Below the pieces are notes generated by a model. That model searched no databases, was not told where the DNA came from, and saw only the letters and a program-made list of their open reading frames with translations. The position numbers and the translations under genes were made by a program. Below, one piece after another: positions 1-10,345 of a stretch of 64,000 nucleotides of DNA. Origin of the DNA: Xenorhabdus bovienii SS-2004 (GTDB taxonomy: Bacteria; Pseudomonadota; Gammaproteobacteria; Enterobacterales; Enterobacteriaceae); the NCBI RefSeq assembly GCF_000027225.1, contig NC_013892.1, positions 620,001 to 684,000 of the forward strand, in the 5' to 3' direction. Numbering within the stretch: the stretch's first letter is position 1; the number at the start of each line of letters is the position of its first letter.

Positions 1-1061
1 CTCAAATTCCTGATGCTCACTTTGTGGGTGTTGCTGGCCCTCTTATGCAGGCGGAAGGTTGTGAAGCCTGGTATGAGATGGAAGAGCTGGCAGTCATGGG
101 GATCGTTGAAGTATTAGGACGCTTGCCCCGTTTGTTGAAAATCCGCAAAGATTTAACAGCACGATTTACCGCGTTGAAGCCGGATGTCTTTGTTGGTATC
201 GATGCCCCGGATTTTAACATCACGTTGGAAGGGCGATTGAAACAGCGAGGGATTAGGACGATTCATTACGTTAGTCCATCAGTATGGGCGTGGCGTCAGA
301 AACGGGTTTTCAAAATCGGCCGGGCAACGGATCTGGTACTGGCATTTTTGCCATTTGAAAAAGCGTTCTATGATCGATTTAGCGTTCCATGCAAATTTAT
401 TGGCCACACGATGGCTGATTCGATGCCACTGCAAACGGATAAAATGGCAGCCCGGGAGGCTTTGGGTGTTCCCTTAAATGCCCATTGTCTAGCGATACTG
501 CCGGGTAGCCGCCATGCAGAAGTTGAGATGTTGAGTGCTGATTTTCTTAGAACCGTGCAGTTGCTGAGGAAAATTCTTCCTGATCTGCATGTATTGGTTC
601 CATTGGTGAATGCCAAGCGGCATCAGCAGTTTCAGCGTATTAAAGATGAGATTGCGCCGGATTTATCTGTCCATATGTTGGACGGTAACGCCGGTAAAGC
701 CATGATCGCCAGTGATGCGACTTTACTGGCCTCAGGTACGGCTGCGCTGGAGTGTATGCTGGCCAAATGCCCGATGGTGGTGGGCTACAGAATGAAACCT
801 TTTACATTCTGGCTGGCAAAGCGGCTGGTGAAAACGCCGTATGTTTCTCTGCCTAACCTGCTGGCAGGCAAAGAATTAGTTAAAGAACTATTACAGGACG
901 AATGTGAGCCACAAGCATTGTCTGAGGCATTGTTGCCTCTCTTGCAAGGTGGTGCTGATGTGGAAGCGTTGAAACAAACGTTTCTGCATTTGCATGAAAG
1001 CATTCGCTGTGATGCCGATGAACAAGCTGCACAAGCGGTTCTGGAATTAGCGAGAAGATAA
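1..1061 (+). CDS. lpxB: Lipid-A-disaccharide synthase, 5' end cut by window
   Basis: LpxB is a GT19 glycosyltransferase that condenses UDP-2,3-diacylglucosamine with lipid X to form the lipid A disaccharide at the inner membrane. The frame is open from base 3 and reads through a GTG at 24 that is internal, because the preceding residues (IPDAHFVG) already match the E. coli protein. About 30-35 N-terminal residues lie outside the window. Near-identity to E. coli LpxB is clear in the blocks [41 protein letters not shown] and [15 protein letters not shown]. The stop overlaps the rnhB start (TAATG), so the two are translationally coupled in the lpx-rnhB-dnaE-accA cluster. Confidence 0.97.
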   Translation, partial: QIPDAHFVGVAGPLMQAEGCEAWYEMEELAVMGIVEVLGRLPRLLKIRKDLTARFTALKPDVFVGIDAPDFNITLEGRLKQRGIRTIHYVSPSVWAWRQKRVFKIGRATDLVLAFLPFEKAFYDRFSVPCKFIGHTMADSMPLQTDKMAAREALGVPLNAHCLAILPGSRHAEVEMLSADFLRTVQLLRKILPDLHVLVPLVNAKRHQQFQRIKDEIAPDLSVHMLDGNAGKAMIASDATLLASGTAALECMLAKCPMVVGYRMKPFTFWLAKRLVKTPYVSLPNLLAGKELVKELLQDECEPQALSEALLPLLQGGADVEALKQTFLHLHESIRCDADEQAAQAVLELARR

Positions 1062-1651
1062 TGGATTTTGTTTATCCTCAGGCGAATTTGATTGCCGGTG
1101 TTGATGAAGTTGGGCGTGGCCCACTGGTCGGGGCAGTGGTTACTGCGGCAGTTATTCTTGATCCTGCCAAACCGATTACAGGCTTGATGGATTCGAAAAA
1201 ACTTACAGAAAAGCGGCGTGAAGCACTTTATCTGGAAATTAAAGAAAAGGCGCTGTGCTGGAGCCTTGGTCGCGCTGAACCAGAAGAAATTGATCAACTC
1301 AATATTCTCCACGCTACCATGCTTGCCATGCAGCGAGCGGTGGAAGGTTTAGCTATCACACCGGATTATGTCCTGATTGATGGGAACCGTTGTCCCGCAT
1401 TGCCGATGTCGGCACTGGCGGTGATCAAGGGGGATAGTCTGGTGGCGGAAATAAGCGCTGCTTCTATTTTGGCAAAAGTGACACGTGACAGAGAAATGGC
1501 TGAGTTGGGTAAGCAATTTCCTGATTATGGTTTCGCGCAACACAAAGGTTATCCGACCGCTTTGCATCTGGAAAAACTGGCTTTGCTGGGCGCTACGGAA
1601 CATCATCGTAAAAGCTTTGCGCCGGTCAAACGAGCGCTGGGTCTTGGATAA
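1061..1651 (+). CDS. rnhB: Ribonuclease HII
   Basis: RNase HII cleaves the RNA strand of RNA-DNA hybrids and removes misincorporated ribonucleotides. The 196-residue protein has the family signature [15 protein letters not shown] with acidic residues D15 and E16. The remaining metal ligands are predicted at D107 (LIDGN) and D125 (KGDS), one residue earlier than the E. coli D16/E17/D108/D126 set. Its ATG overlaps the lpxB stop by one base, and dnaE follows after 16 bases, the enterobacterial order. Length and motifs are normal. Confidence 0.97.
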   Translation: MDFVYPQANLIAGVDEVGRGPLVGAVVTAAVILDPAKPITGLMDSKKLTEKRREALYLEIKEKALCWSLGRAEPEEIDQLNILHATMLAMQRAVEGLAITPDYVLIDGNRCPALPMSALAVIKGDSLVAEISAASILAKVTRDREMAELGKQFPDYGFAQHKGYPTALHLEKLALLGATEHHRKSFAPVKRALGLG

Positions 1652-1667
1652 GTAATCTGGGCAAACT

Positions 1668-4600
1668 ATGACAGAACCACGTTTTGTACACTTACGTGTT
1701 CACAGCGACTATTCAATGATTGACGGTTTAGCCAAAACAGGGTCACTGATAAAAAAAGTGGCTAAATTGGATATGCCTGCTTTTGCGATCACTGATTTTA
1801 CTAACCTGTGCGGCTTGGTGAAATTCTATGGCAGTGCCCATAGTGCAGGTATCAAGCCGATTATAGGCGCTGATTTTTATGTGGAAAGTGATCTGCTGGG
1901 GGATGAATATGCCCATCTGACGATCCTTGCCCGTAATAACGAAGGTTATCAAAACCTAACCTTTTTGATCTCCGAAGCTTATCAGAAAGGCTATGGTGCG
2001 ATTGGTCCGACGATCAAACAAGAATGGCTGATAAAATACAAAGCCGGCTTGATTCTTCTGTCTGGTGGGCGAATGGGGGATGTCGGCAAATTCTTACTGC
2101 GCGGAAATCGGGCGATGGCGGATCAGTGCCTCGATTTCTATCAGGAACATTTTCCGGACAGCTATTACCTTGAATTGATCCGTACAGGACGTCAAGACGA
2201 AGAAAATTATCTTCATGCTGCCGTCGAAGTGGCAGCAGAAAAAAACTTACCTGTTGTGGCAACTAATGACGTTTGTTTCCTGGAAAGTGACGACTTTGAA
2301 GCCCATGAGATTCGGGTTGCCATTCATGATGGCTATACGATGGCTGATCCAAAACGCCCTAAAAACTATAGCCCTCAGCAGTATCTGCGCAGTGAACAGG
2401 AGATGTGTGAGCTATTCTCTGACATTCCTGAAGCGCTGCAAAATAGTGTCGAAATTGCTAAACGCTGCAATGTGACTATTCGTCTCGGTGAATATTTCCT
2501 GCCACAGTTTCCAACAGGGGATATGAGCACTGAAGACTATCTGGTTGAAAAGTCGAAGCAAGGCCTGGAAGATCGTCTGAATTTTCTCTATCCCGATCCG
2601 CAAATCAGAGCGGAAAAACGTTCCGAATACGATGAGCGTCTGGATATAGAGCTGGAAGTTATCAACCAAATGGGCTTCCCCGGCTATTTTCTGATCGTGA
2701 TGGAATTTATCCAATGGTCGAAAGATAATGGCGTACCCGTAGGGCCGGGGCGTGGTTCCGGTGCGGGTTCCCTTGTCGCCTACGCCTTGAAAATTACCGA
2801 TATTGACCCGTTGGCATTTGACTTGCTGTTCGAACGTTTCCTCAACCCTGAACGTATTTCGATGCCTGACTTTGACGTCGATTTCTGTATGGAAAAACGT
2901 GATCAGGTGATTGACCACGTTGCGGATATGTACGGGCGGGATGCGGTATCGCAGATCATCACTTTCGGTACGATGGCGGCAAAAGCCGTTATTCGTGACG
3001 TTGGGCGTGTATTGGGGCACCCATATGGCTTTGTTGATCGAATATCGAAACTAGTGCCTCCTGATCCTGGCATGACGTTGGAAAAGGCATTTGCGGCTGA
3101 ACCTCAATTGCCTGAAATTTACGAGGCGGATGAAGAAGTCAGGGTGCTGATTGACATGGCTCGCAAATTGGAAGGTGTCACCCGTAACGCCGGTAAACAT
3201 GCGGGTGGTGTGGTCATTGCCCCGACCAAGATCACTGATTTTTCACCGATTTACTGTGATCCGGAAGGCCTGAACCCCGTCACTCAGTTTGATAAGAACG
3301 ATGTGGAATATGCGGGTCTGGTGAAGTTTGACTTCCTTGGCCTGAGAACCTTGACCATTATCAACTGGGCGCTTGATATGGTGAACGCCCGTCGTACTCA
3401 TAAAAATCTGGAACCGATTGATATTACGGCAATTCCGCTGGATGACCAGATAAGTTTCGATATGCTGCAACGCTCTGAAACTACGGCGGTGTTCCAACTT
3501 GAATCCCGTGGGATGAAAGATCTGATCAAACGCCTGCGTCCCGACTGTTTCGAAGATATGATCGCATTAGTGGCGCTGTTCCGTCCGGGGCCATTACAAT
3601 CCGGTATGGTGGATAACTTTATCGACCGTAAACACGGGCGGGAAGAGCTTTCATACCCAGATGTTGAGTGGCAGCACGAATCCTTGAAGCCCGTACTGGA
3701 GCCAACATACGGTATTATTCTGTATCAGGAACAGGTGATGCAGATTGCTCAGGTGCTGGCAGGTTATACCCTCGGTGGTGCAGATATGCTCCGTCGCGCA
3801 ATGGGTAAGAAGCAGCCGGAAGAGATGGCTAAACAGCGCTCGGTATTTGAAGAGGGCGCGATAAGCCAAGGTATTAATGGCGAACTCGCCATAAAAATCT
3901 TCGATTTGGTGGAAAAATTCGCGGGTTATGGTTTCAACAAATCTCACTCTGCTGCCTATGCGTTAGTTTCTTATCAAACCTTATGGTTAAAAGCTCATTA
4001 TCCGGCAGAATTTATGGCGGCCGTGATGACGGCGGATATGGATAACACAGAAAAAGTCGTTGGGCTGGTGGATGAATGCTGGCGCATGGGGCTTAAGGTT
4101 TTACCACCGGATATCAACAGTGGTCTGTATCATTTCCATGTCAATGACGAAAGCGAAATTGTTTACGGCATTGGTGCGATTAAAGGTGTGGGTGAAGGGC
4201 CGATTGAAGCAATCCTCGAAGCACGTCAAAAAGAGGGGCATTTCAAAGAACTGTTTGATCTGTGTGCGCGTGTTGATACCAAAAAGCTGAACCGTCGTGT
4301 GATGGAAAAGCTGATTATGTCAGGAGCGTTTGACAGGCTGGGACCACATCGTGCGGCCTTGATGTCTTCGTTGGAAGACGCGTTGAAAGCGGCTGATCAA
4401 CATGCTAAAGCAGAAGCCATTGGCCAGACAGATATGTTTGGTGTGCTGGCTGAAAAACCAGAGCAGGTTGAGCTTTCATATGCCAGTACACCGAAATGGC
4501 CAGAACAAGTCGTGTTAGATGGTGAGAGGGAAACGCTGGGGTTGTATTTAACGGGTCACCCGATCACAAGTTATTTGAAAGAGATTGAACGATATACGAA

Positions 4601-5150
4601 TGGATTGCGTCTAAAAGATGTGAGCCCGACACCTCGTGGTCAAGTCACGACTGTGGTAGGTTTGGTGCTGGCATCCAAAATCTTGACAACCAAACGAGGC
4701 AATCGGATTGGCATCTGTACTTTGGATGATCGTTCAGGACGGCTGGAAATCATGCTGTTTTCTGATGCACTGGAAAGGTATCAGCATTTATTGGAACAGG
4801 ACAAAATTTTAATTGCTACCGGGCAAGTCAGCTTTGATGACTTCAGCGGCGGCCTTAAAATGACAGTCCGTGAATTAATGGATATCAGTGAGGCGCGTGA
4901 AAAATTTGCACGCGGGATAGCTATCTCGTTATCAGACAGGCAAATTAATAAACAATTATTTAATCGTCTCCGTGGCGTATTGGAGCCGCATCGTTCAGGT
5001 ACGATACCAGTTCATCTTTATTACCAGCGGGTAGATGCCCGTGCCCGTTTACGATTCGGTGCAACATGGCGGGTAACGCCGACGGATACCCTTTTGACAG
5101 ATCTGCGAACTCTGCTGGGTAACGAGCAGGTAGAATTAGAATTTGACTAA
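1668..5150 (+). CDS. dnaE: DNA polymerase III alpha subunit
   Basis: This is the replicative C-family polymerase, the catalytic subunit of the Pol III core that partners epsilon and theta. It is 1160 residues, the same length as E. coli DnaE. The N-terminal PHP domain begins [16 protein letters not shown]. The palm carries [16 protein letters not shown] and the catalytic acidic block MPDFDVDF near residue 400. The fingers and tandem helix-hairpin-helix region include [15 protein letters not shown]-terminal OB fold ([16 protein letters not shown]) is followed by the tau-binding tail. It is co-directional with rnhB and accA, with accA starting 12 bases downstream. Confidence 0.98.
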   Translation: MTEPRFVHLRVHSDYSMIDGLAKTGSLIKKVAKLDMPAFAITDFTNLCGLVKFYGSAHSAGIKPIIGADFYVESDLLGDEYAHLTILARNNEGYQNLTFLISEAYQKGYGAIGPTIKQEWLIKYKAGLILLSGGRMGDVGKFLLRGNRAMADQCLDFYQEHFPDSYYLELIRTGRQDEENYLHAAVEVAAEKNLPVVATNDVCFLESDDFEAHEIRVAIHDGYTMADPKRPKNYSPQQYLRSEQEMCELFSDIPEALQNSVEIAKRCNVTIRLGEYFLPQFPTGDMSTEDYLVEKSKQGLEDRLNFLYPDPQIRAEKRSEYDERLDIELEVINQMGFPGYFLIVMEFIQWSKDNGVPVGPGRGSGAGSLVAYALKITDIDPLAFDLLFERFLNPERISMPDFDVDFCMEKRDQVIDHVADMYGRDAVSQIITFGTMAAKAVIRDVGRVLGHPYGFVDRISKLVPPDPGMTLEKAFAAEPQLPEIYEADEEVRVLIDMARKLEGVTRNAGKHAGGVVIAPTKITDFSPIYCDPEGLNPVTQFDKNDVEYAGLVKFDFLGLRTLTIINWALDMVNARRTHKNLEPIDITAIPLDDQISFDMLQRSETTAVFQLESRGMKDLIKRLRPDCFEDMIALVALFRPGPLQSGMVDNFIDRKHGREELSYPDVEWQHESLKPVLEPTYGIILYQEQVMQIAQVLAGYTLGGADMLRRAMGKKQPEEMAKQRSVFEEGAISQGINGELAIKIFDLVEKFAGYGFNKSHSAAYALVSYQTLWLKAHYPAEFMAAVMTADMDNTEKVVGLVDECWRMGLKVLPPDINSGLYHFHVNDESEIVYGIGAIKGVGEGPIEAILEARQKEGHFKELFDLCARVDTKKLNRRVMEKLIMSGAFDRLGPHRAALMSSLEDALKAADQHAKAEAIGQTDMFGVLAEKPEQVELSYASTPKWPEQVVLDGERETLGLYLTGHPITSYLKEIERYTNGLRLKDVSPTPRGQVTTVVGLVLASKILTTKRGNRIGICTLDDRSGRLEIMLFSDALERYQHLLEQDKILIATGQVSFDDFSGGLKMTVRELMDISEAREKFARGIAISLSDRQINKQLFNRLRGVLEPHRSGTIPVHLYYQRVDARARLRFGATWRVTPTDTLLTDLRTLLGNEQVELEFD

Positions 5151-5162
5151 AATAGGAACGTT

Positions 5163-6122
5163 ATGAGTCTGAATTTTCTGGATTTTGAACAGCCGATTGC
5201 CGAGTTGGAAGCGAAAATTGATTCGCTCACCGCAGTTAGCCGTCAAGATGAAAAGCTAGATATAAATCTGGATGAAGAGGTCCAGCGTCTGCGAGAAAAA
5301 AGCCTTGAATTAACCCGCAAGATTTTCTCTGATCTGGGGGCATGGCAAATATCTCAACTGTCACGTCACCCGCTCCGTCCCTATACGCTGGATTATATTC
5401 AGCGCGTTTTTACTGACTTTGAAGAGCTGGCGGGTGATCGTGCCTATGCGGATGACAAGGCGATAGTTGCTGGTTTGGCACGGCTTGATGGGCGTCCGGT
5501 CATGGTGATTGGTCATCAGAAAGGCCGTGAGACAAAAGAAAAGATCCGCCGTAACTTTGGTATGCCATCGCCAGAAGGTTATCGCAAGGCGTTGAGATTG
5601 ATGGAGTTGGCAGAGCGTTTCAAACTGCCGATCATTACCTTTATTGATACTCCTGGCGCGTATCCGGGCGTAGGGGCTGAAGAGCGTGGACAATCAGAAG
5701 CCATTGCCCGTAACCTGCGTGAAATGTCCCGCCTGTCCGTACCTGTCATCTGTACGGTGATCGGTGAGGGCGGTTCTGGTGGTGCGTTGGCACTCAGTGT
5801 GGGTGACAAGGTGAATATGTTGCAATACAGCACCTTTTCTACCATATCTCCGGAAGGTTGTGCTTCCATCTTATGGAAGAGTGCCGAAAAAGCTCCACTG
5901 GCAGCCGAAGCGATGGGTAATACCGCACCACGCCTGAAAGAGTTGAAATTGATTGATTCCGTTATTCCGGAACCACTGGGCGGGGCGCATCGTAACTATG
6001 ATGCGATTGCTCAAGCATTAAAAGCGCAATTACTGGCTGATTTTGCTGATTTGGATCATCTGAACAGCGAAGAATTAGTTAATCGCCGTTATGAGCGTTT
6101 AATGCAATACGGTTACTGCTAA
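5163..6122 (+). CDS. accA: Acetyl-CoA carboxylase carboxyltransferase subunit alpha
   Basis: AccA with AccD forms the carboxyltransferase that moves CO2 from carboxybiotin-BCCP to acetyl-CoA, producing malonyl-CoA for fatty acid synthesis. At 319 residues it matches E. coli AccA in length. Visible blocks are the N-terminal [17 protein letters not shown], the crotonase-fold segment [20 protein letters not shown] and [15 protein letters not shown] around residue 200, which shapes the oxyanion/CoA site. It is the last gene of the cluster and is followed by a hairpin terminator. Confidence 0.98.
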   Translation: MSLNFLDFEQPIAELEAKIDSLTAVSRQDEKLDINLDEEVQRLREKSLELTRKIFSDLGAWQISQLSRHPLRPYTLDYIQRVFTDFEELAGDRAYADDKAIVAGLARLDGRPVMVIGHQKGRETKEKIRRNFGMPSPEGYRKALRLMELAERFKLPIITFIDTPGAYPGVGAEERGQSEAIARNLREMSRLSVPVICTVIGEGGSGGALALSVGDKVNMLQYSTFSTISPEGCASILWKSAEKAPLAAEAMGNTAPRLKELKLIDSVIPEPLGGAHRNYDAIAQALKAQLLADFADLDHLNSEELVNRRYERLMQYGYC

Positions 6123-6176
6123 GTCCTGAAAGCTGTTTTTATTACAATCCAGCTTTATTTTTAATATTGTTATTTG

Positions 6177-6229
6177 CAGGTGGACAGTACTGGGGAGAGA
6201 TAGAACTTCAGTATTTCCACCTGTTTTAT
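6177..6229 (+). terminator. Terminator after accA
   Basis: CAGGTGGA-CAGTACTG pairs across a 15-20 base loop with CAGTAT-TTCCACCTG and is followed by TTTTATT. It lies 55 bases after the accA stop and before the next gene. The stem has a small internal mismatch. Confidence 0.6.
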
Positions 6230-6349
6230 TGTTTATAGGTAATGAAATCAGCACTCTCCATACTGTCTGGTATTATCATTCTGACAAAATTGGGATGAAA
6301 TAGGCTGTTTTATCAGCTAGACTCGAAAAATAATAAATTGGGTTTTTCT

Positions 6350-7267
6350 ATGGACAAATATAAATATATTATTTACGCGTTTTCCTGTGTGTTGATCTGG
6401 AGTTTTGTTCCCTCCATATCCCGTTTGGGTCAAAAAGGGATGGACCATTTCCAATATTTGTTCTGGTCAAATATTCTATCCGTTCTGGCGGTTTTCTTTG
6501 TTGCTGTCCTGATGGGTAGAAATTTGAAACAACTTTTATTTATTCCCTTTCCAGTTATGTTTAAAGTTTTGATATTAGGTACTCTGGACTGTTTCTTCTA
6601 TTTATTGCTCTATTACGGTTATTCCATCGAAAACGGCGTTGCTGTCTTGGTCGTTCAATATAGCTGGCCGCTGATGATCATCGGGTTGTCGTTTTTACTG
6701 TTAAAAGAAAAATTGTCAATCCGGCAGATGATTGGCATCACGCTTGGTTTTATTGCCGTTGTGATCACGTTTACGCAAGGAAATATTACCCGGATTGCAG
6801 TAGAACATCCGCAGGCTCTGTTGCTGGTATTCAGTGGGGCATTTTGTTTTGCCTTGATGTCTGTGTTATCGAAACATTTCGCGATTGACCCTTATATAAA
6901 TACATTTTGGGTATTTGCTTGTTCTACCTTAGTATCGGCGGTGTTTTTATTGGTATTTAGCAGCTTCAATTGGCCAGTGGGTGATTCACTGATGCCAACG
7001 CTGCTCAACGGCATCATATTGAATGGCGTATCCTATATTATCTGGTTTAAGGCTATGAATAGCCCTGATTCGCCTAAAATTGCCTCAATCTTATTTTTAT
7101 CACCGGTGTTGTCGATGATATGGCTTATTCTGTTCTTTGGTGATGCATTTGTCCCCGCTTATGTTGTGGGTTTAGTGCTTGTTATCATATCGGGGCTGCT
7201 CTGCATCAGTGCAAAGACCGAACCTGCGACACAGAATAAATTGAGTGATGATTTGATTGAGGATTGA
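6350..7267 (+). CDS. EamA/DMT-family membrane exporter
   Basis: This 305-residue, very hydrophobic protein has about ten predicted membrane helices in two repeats, the layout of two EamA domains (drug/metabolite transporter superfamily). Examples are the first helix YIIYAFSCVLIWSFVPSISR and the conserved SWPLMIIGLSFLLLKEKLS at the end of the first repeat. The ATG at 6350 is preferred over a TTG 12 bases upstream because the protein then starts MDKYKY. Family members export amino acids, metabolites or drugs; the substrate cannot be read from sequence. In E. coli this position between accA and tilS holds ldcC and gloA2, so it is a local replacement. Confidence 0.85.
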   Translation: MDKYKYIIYAFSCVLIWSFVPSISRLGQKGMDHFQYLFWSNILSVLAVFFVAVLMGRNLKQLLFIPFPVMFKVLILGTLDCFFYLLLYYGYSIENGVAVLVVQYSWPLMIIGLSFLLLKEKLSIRQMIGITLGFIAVVITFTQGNITRIAVEHPQALLLVFSGAFCFALMSVLSKHFAIDPYINTFWVFACSTLVSAVFLLVFSSFNWPVGDSLMPTLLNGIILNGVSYIIWFKAMNSPDSPKIASILFLSPVLSMIWLILFFGDAFVPAYVVGLVLVIISGLLCISAKTEPATQNKLSDDLIED

Positions 7268-7299
7268 TACCGCCAAATGAAAGAAGGTTTTCACTCACA

Positions 7300-8649
7300 A
7301 TGATCAATACTCATATACCTCTGTTAACGATGTTAATCGATCAGTTAGGGCGACATAAAAAAGTCTTGGTTGGATTTAGCGGTGGATTGGATTCCACCGT
7401 ATTGCTGCATTTGCTGGTTCAGTTACGTTACCAATCCCACAGCGGAGTCATTCGTGATCAAATAGAGCTAAGAGCAATTCATATCCATCACGGTTTAAAT
7501 CCAAAGGCGGATAAGTGGGTTGAACATTGTCGCCAGATTTGTGCCGACTGGAAGGTCGATTTTCGGGTCGAAAAAGTCAGCCTTGATATCCGGCAAAATG
7601 GCATTGAAGCGGCGGCTCGTGATGCCCGTTATCAGGCATTCCAGCATGAATTGCAACAGGGTGAAATTTTGGTCACGGCGCAGCATCTTGATGATCAGGC
7701 AGAAACCTTTCTGCTGGCATTGAAACGGGGGAGTGGCCCTGCCGGATTATCATCTATGCCTTCTTCCATGCCATTTTCTGGAACAACGCTGATTCGTCCA
7801 TTGCTGAATGCCAGTCGTGCAGAACTCGAAACGTATGCACAAACACAGAGGTTGCAATGGATAGAAGATGATAGCAACCAAGATGATCGTTATGATCGCA
7901 ATTTTTTGCGTTTGCATATTATGCCATTGCTTAACCAGCGCTGGCCTCATTTCCCTCAATCTGCTTCTCGCAGTGCCAGCTTGTGTGGAGAGCAAGAACA
8001 ATTGTTGGATGAATTGCTTAATGAATCGTTGAATGAGCTGATAACTCCGGAAGGTGCGATAGCCATTTCACCGTTGGTGGATTGTTCTGAGGCCAAGCGT
8101 AATGCTTTATTACGTAGATGGTTCAATCAGCATGGTGTGAAGATGCCTGCGCGTGAACAACTCCAGAAAATTTGGTCGGAAGTGGCGCTTTCCAGACAGG
8201 ATGCCGAGCCACGTTTTAGATTGGGGCAGCACGATGTTCGCCGTTATCGGCAACAACTCTGGCTGGTTCCTCAATGCCAATCGTTGGCAGGAACTCTACT
8301 TGAATGGGATATAGCACAAGAACTGCGATTACCCGATGGTTTGGGCATGCTGGTGTTGTCAGAAGAAAGTGGTATTAATGTCAGAATGCCCGATAGAAAT
8401 GAGCGGGTAACCATTCGTTTTGGTGTACAGGGAAATATTAGCATCGTGGGTCGTCGGCATTCCCGGCACAGTAAAAAATTATGGCAGGAATTAGGTATCG
8501 CACCTTGGCTTAGGGAAAGAACACCATTGCTTTATTATGATGAAAAATTGGTTGCAGCATTGGATGTTTTTGTAACCAAGGAGGGACAGCCTTTGGCGGA
8601 AAAGGAGATACTTTCAATCAAATGGGACAGAATGCCGTATTCTGCTTAA
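7300..8649 (+). CDS. tilS: tRNA(Ile)-lysidine synthase
   Basis: TilS modifies C34 of the CAU-anticodon tRNA-Ile2 to lysidine using ATP and lysine, which changes both decoding and charging. The PP-loop FSGGLDSTVLLH lies near residue 27. The N-terminal ATP-pyrophosphatase domain includes HIHHGLN and TAQHLDDQAETFLLALKRG, and the C-terminal TilS domain ends IWQELGIAPWLRERTPLLYYD-like, as in E. coli. The ATG at 7300 follows an AGAAGG Shine-Dalgarno-like site. A TTG at 7264 would overlap the preceding gene and add 12 non-conserved residues. The length of 449 residues is slightly longer than in E. coli. Confidence 0.96.
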   Translation: MINTHIPLLTMLIDQLGRHKKVLVGFSGGLDSTVLLHLLVQLRYQSHSGVIRDQIELRAIHIHHGLNPKADKWVEHCRQICADWKVDFRVEKVSLDIRQNGIEAAARDARYQAFQHELQQGEILVTAQHLDDQAETFLLALKRGSGPAGLSSMPSSMPFSGTTLIRPLLNASRAELETYAQTQRLQWIEDDSNQDDRYDRNFLRLHIMPLLNQRWPHFPQSASRSASLCGEQEQLLDELLNESLNELITPEGAIAISPLVDCSEAKRNALLRRWFNQHGVKMPAREQLQKIWSEVALSRQDAEPRFRLGQHDVRRYRQQLWLVPQCQSLAGTLLEWDIAQELRLPDGLGMLVLSEESGINVRMPDRNERVTIRFGVQGNISIVGRRHSRHSKKLWQELGIAPWLRERTPLLYYDEKLVAALDVFVTKEGQPLAEKEILSIKWDRMPYSA

Positions 8650-8986
8650 TCTACCTATTTCAGCCTTAAATTAACGCAACCTCCTATAAAGACATCCATA
8701 AACACTTATATTCTGGATTTACGTACCATGCTCTATTTATCAATTTACCCTCAGTATCTATTAAAGGTTACTGAAGGTAAATTTTATTCTTTACTGAATA
8801 TATATTATGGGATTTGATTTATACCACAGTGATAAATGAACAAATTGCTGGAGTCATAGCTGGAAAAACCAAACGTAGATAAAAATAGTCATTTGAAAAG
8901 AAAGCCCTCATTTGATATATGAGGACTTTGTGTGTGATTTTGTGTATCAATGTGAGCTTTCTGAACACGGTCAGGTCGAGCAATGC
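8650..8986. other. Intergenic tilS-rof, no gene seen
   Basis: AT-rich spacer between convergent tilS and rof. I see no coding potential. It contains a hairpin at 8901-8929 (AAAGCCCTCAT/ATGAGGACTTT) that could end transcription of either gene, although no long T-run follows. Confidence 0.5.
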
Positions 8987-9244
8987 TCAATGCTCAATAA
9001 CAATCGTACCAATTTCCGGGTTGCTGAAACTGATGATGTGATCCAACCTTAATTCACGGGTTTCTTCATTTGATTCTACGAGAATATATTCGACTTTTTT
9101 TCTTAAAATCAGCTTACTAGCTTTTCCTTCAAATATGCCACCACCTTGCAGTTGGATGTGTAAATGAAGCTGGTGCTGGCAAGCTAGCTCAAGGTTATCA
9201 TAATCATCACAATTAATTGGTTGATATTCAGTATCTATAGACAT
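8987..9244 (-). CDS. rof: Rho-binding antiterminator Rof (YaeO)
   Basis: Rof binds Rho next to its primary RNA site and inhibits Rho-dependent termination. The 85-residue protein aligns with E. coli Rof from the start (YQPINCDDYDNLELACQH) through ETRELRLDHI and SFSNPEIGT. The compact Sm-like fold and high acidity are typical. It is transcribed opposite to tilS. The usual E. coli neighbours yaeP, yaeQ and arfB are not visible here. Confidence 0.93.
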   Translation of the reverse strand: MSIDTEYQPINCDDYDNLELACQHQLHLHIQLQGGGIFEGKASKLILRKKVEYILVESNEETRELRLDHIISFSNPEIGTIVIEH

Positions 9245-9558
9245 ATTTTCTCACCACTATGTTAGTGGCGGTTATTGTGCCGCCCGTGATTGACCAAGAT
9301 CAAACGCAAAAATGCTACCTACGACTATAGCACAGTAAACTTTCCGTGATTACTGAATTAAGTCTGTTGAATTGCGTTGGAAAGCAAGTAGATTAAATCT
9401 AAGTCTTATCATTACGCAACGAAATTACGTCATATTATTTGATTTTTTTCCCTATGCATTTTGAGATACGGTACAGTAATGTCAATCTTGTTAAGAAAAG
9501 TTCATGTTTTACATGGTATGGACGTTATGAATATTAGGTTATCTGCTGGATTTATTGG
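9245..9558. promoter_or_regulatory. Divergent rof/nlpE promoter region
   Basis: 314 bases between the divergently transcribed rof and nlpE, so both promoters should lie here. A small GGCGG/CCGCC hairpin lies at about 9270-9288. I could not assign -35/-10 boxes or a convincing CpxR site by eye. Confidence 0.4.
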
Positions 9559-10260
9559 ATGAAAATGATGATGAATAAAAAAATATTGCTCGCTGTGGGA
9601 GTGTTAACCGCGGTTGGGTGTCAGAACAAAGTGGCCTCTCAAGATAATGCTACGCTTCAGGAGAATACACTTCAGAATAAATTGCAGACAGCTGAGAGAG
9701 TGTTTACTGGCGTTGTACCTTGTGCGGACTGTACAGGTATTGAGACTACTTTGCAGCTTTCAAGTGATGGCTCATATATATTGGGGCAAATTTATCTGGA
9801 AGCTAAAAATGAAGAAAACACTTTTTTCGAAACAGGTCATTGGATAAAAAGCGGCAAAAAGATAGATTTGACGCATGAGGATGGTAAGAAATCTTATTAT
9901 CAGATGAAAGGTGAAAATCTGGTCATGCTGGATATCGACGGTGAACCAATCCAGTCAAATTTCAATTATGAATTGGGAAAAGTTACGCCGAAAAAGATGG
10001 CGGGGGAATACAGCTATATAGCTGACAGTGCGACATTTACAGAGTGTCGTACCGGAAAACACTATGATGCGTCTGAAAATATCGATTTGGAACGTGGCTA
10101 CAGTGCGACTGGTGTGGAAGGGGGAGAGCCTGTTTATGTGGAAGTCGAAGGTTACTACTCGCTTCGGCCTTCGATGGAAGATGGTATGTTTGATCATGCA
10201 CTGATTCAAACAGGCAAAATCCATTTTGATAAGTCAGCCTCTTGTCAGACCAGAAAATAA
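9559..10260 (+). CDS. nlpE: Outer-membrane lipoprotein NlpE (CutF)
   Basis: NlpE is a surface-sensing outer-membrane lipoprotein that activates the Cpx envelope stress response. A signal peptide ends in a lipobox, with Cys21 the predicted lipidation site. The N-terminal lipocalin-like domain carries the diagnostic PCADC (C55-x2-C58) within FTGVVPCADCTGIETTLQL. Two C-terminal cysteines (FTEC and SASC) fit the second disulfide of the family's OB-fold domain. Length is 233 residues against 236 in E. coli. Several ATGs cluster at the start (MKMMMNKK), so the exact initiation codon could be up to 12 bases later. Confidence 0.93.
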   Translation: MKMMMNKKILLAVGVLTAVGCQNKVASQDNATLQENTLQNKLQTAERVFTGVVPCADCTGIETTLQLSSDGSYILGQIYLEAKNEENTFFETGHWIKSGKKIDLTHEDGKKSYYQMKGENLVMLDIDGEPIQSNFNYELGKVTPKKMAGEYSYIADSATFTECRTGKHYDASENIDLERGYSATGVEGGEPVYVEVEGYYSLRPSMEDGMFDHALIQTGKIHFDKSASCQTRK

Positions 10261-10281
10261 CAAAACTTAGCCGTTATACAT

Positions 10282-10316
10282 AAAAAAACCTGCGTATTGA
10301 ATACGCAGGTTTTTTC
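10282..10316. terminator. Bidirectional terminator nlpE/proS
   Basis: A strong symmetrical hairpin, AAAAAACCTGCGTATT/AATACGCAGGTTTTTT, sits between convergent nlpE and proS. A-run and T-run flanks make it function on both strands. Confidence 0.9.
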
Positions 10317-10345
10317 TGAACTTGAACAAAGGCGCTTAAACAGTA

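Noticed and set aside
785..1312. 175-codon minus-strand frame
   Set aside because: Antisense to lpxB and rnhB, both conserved and intact.
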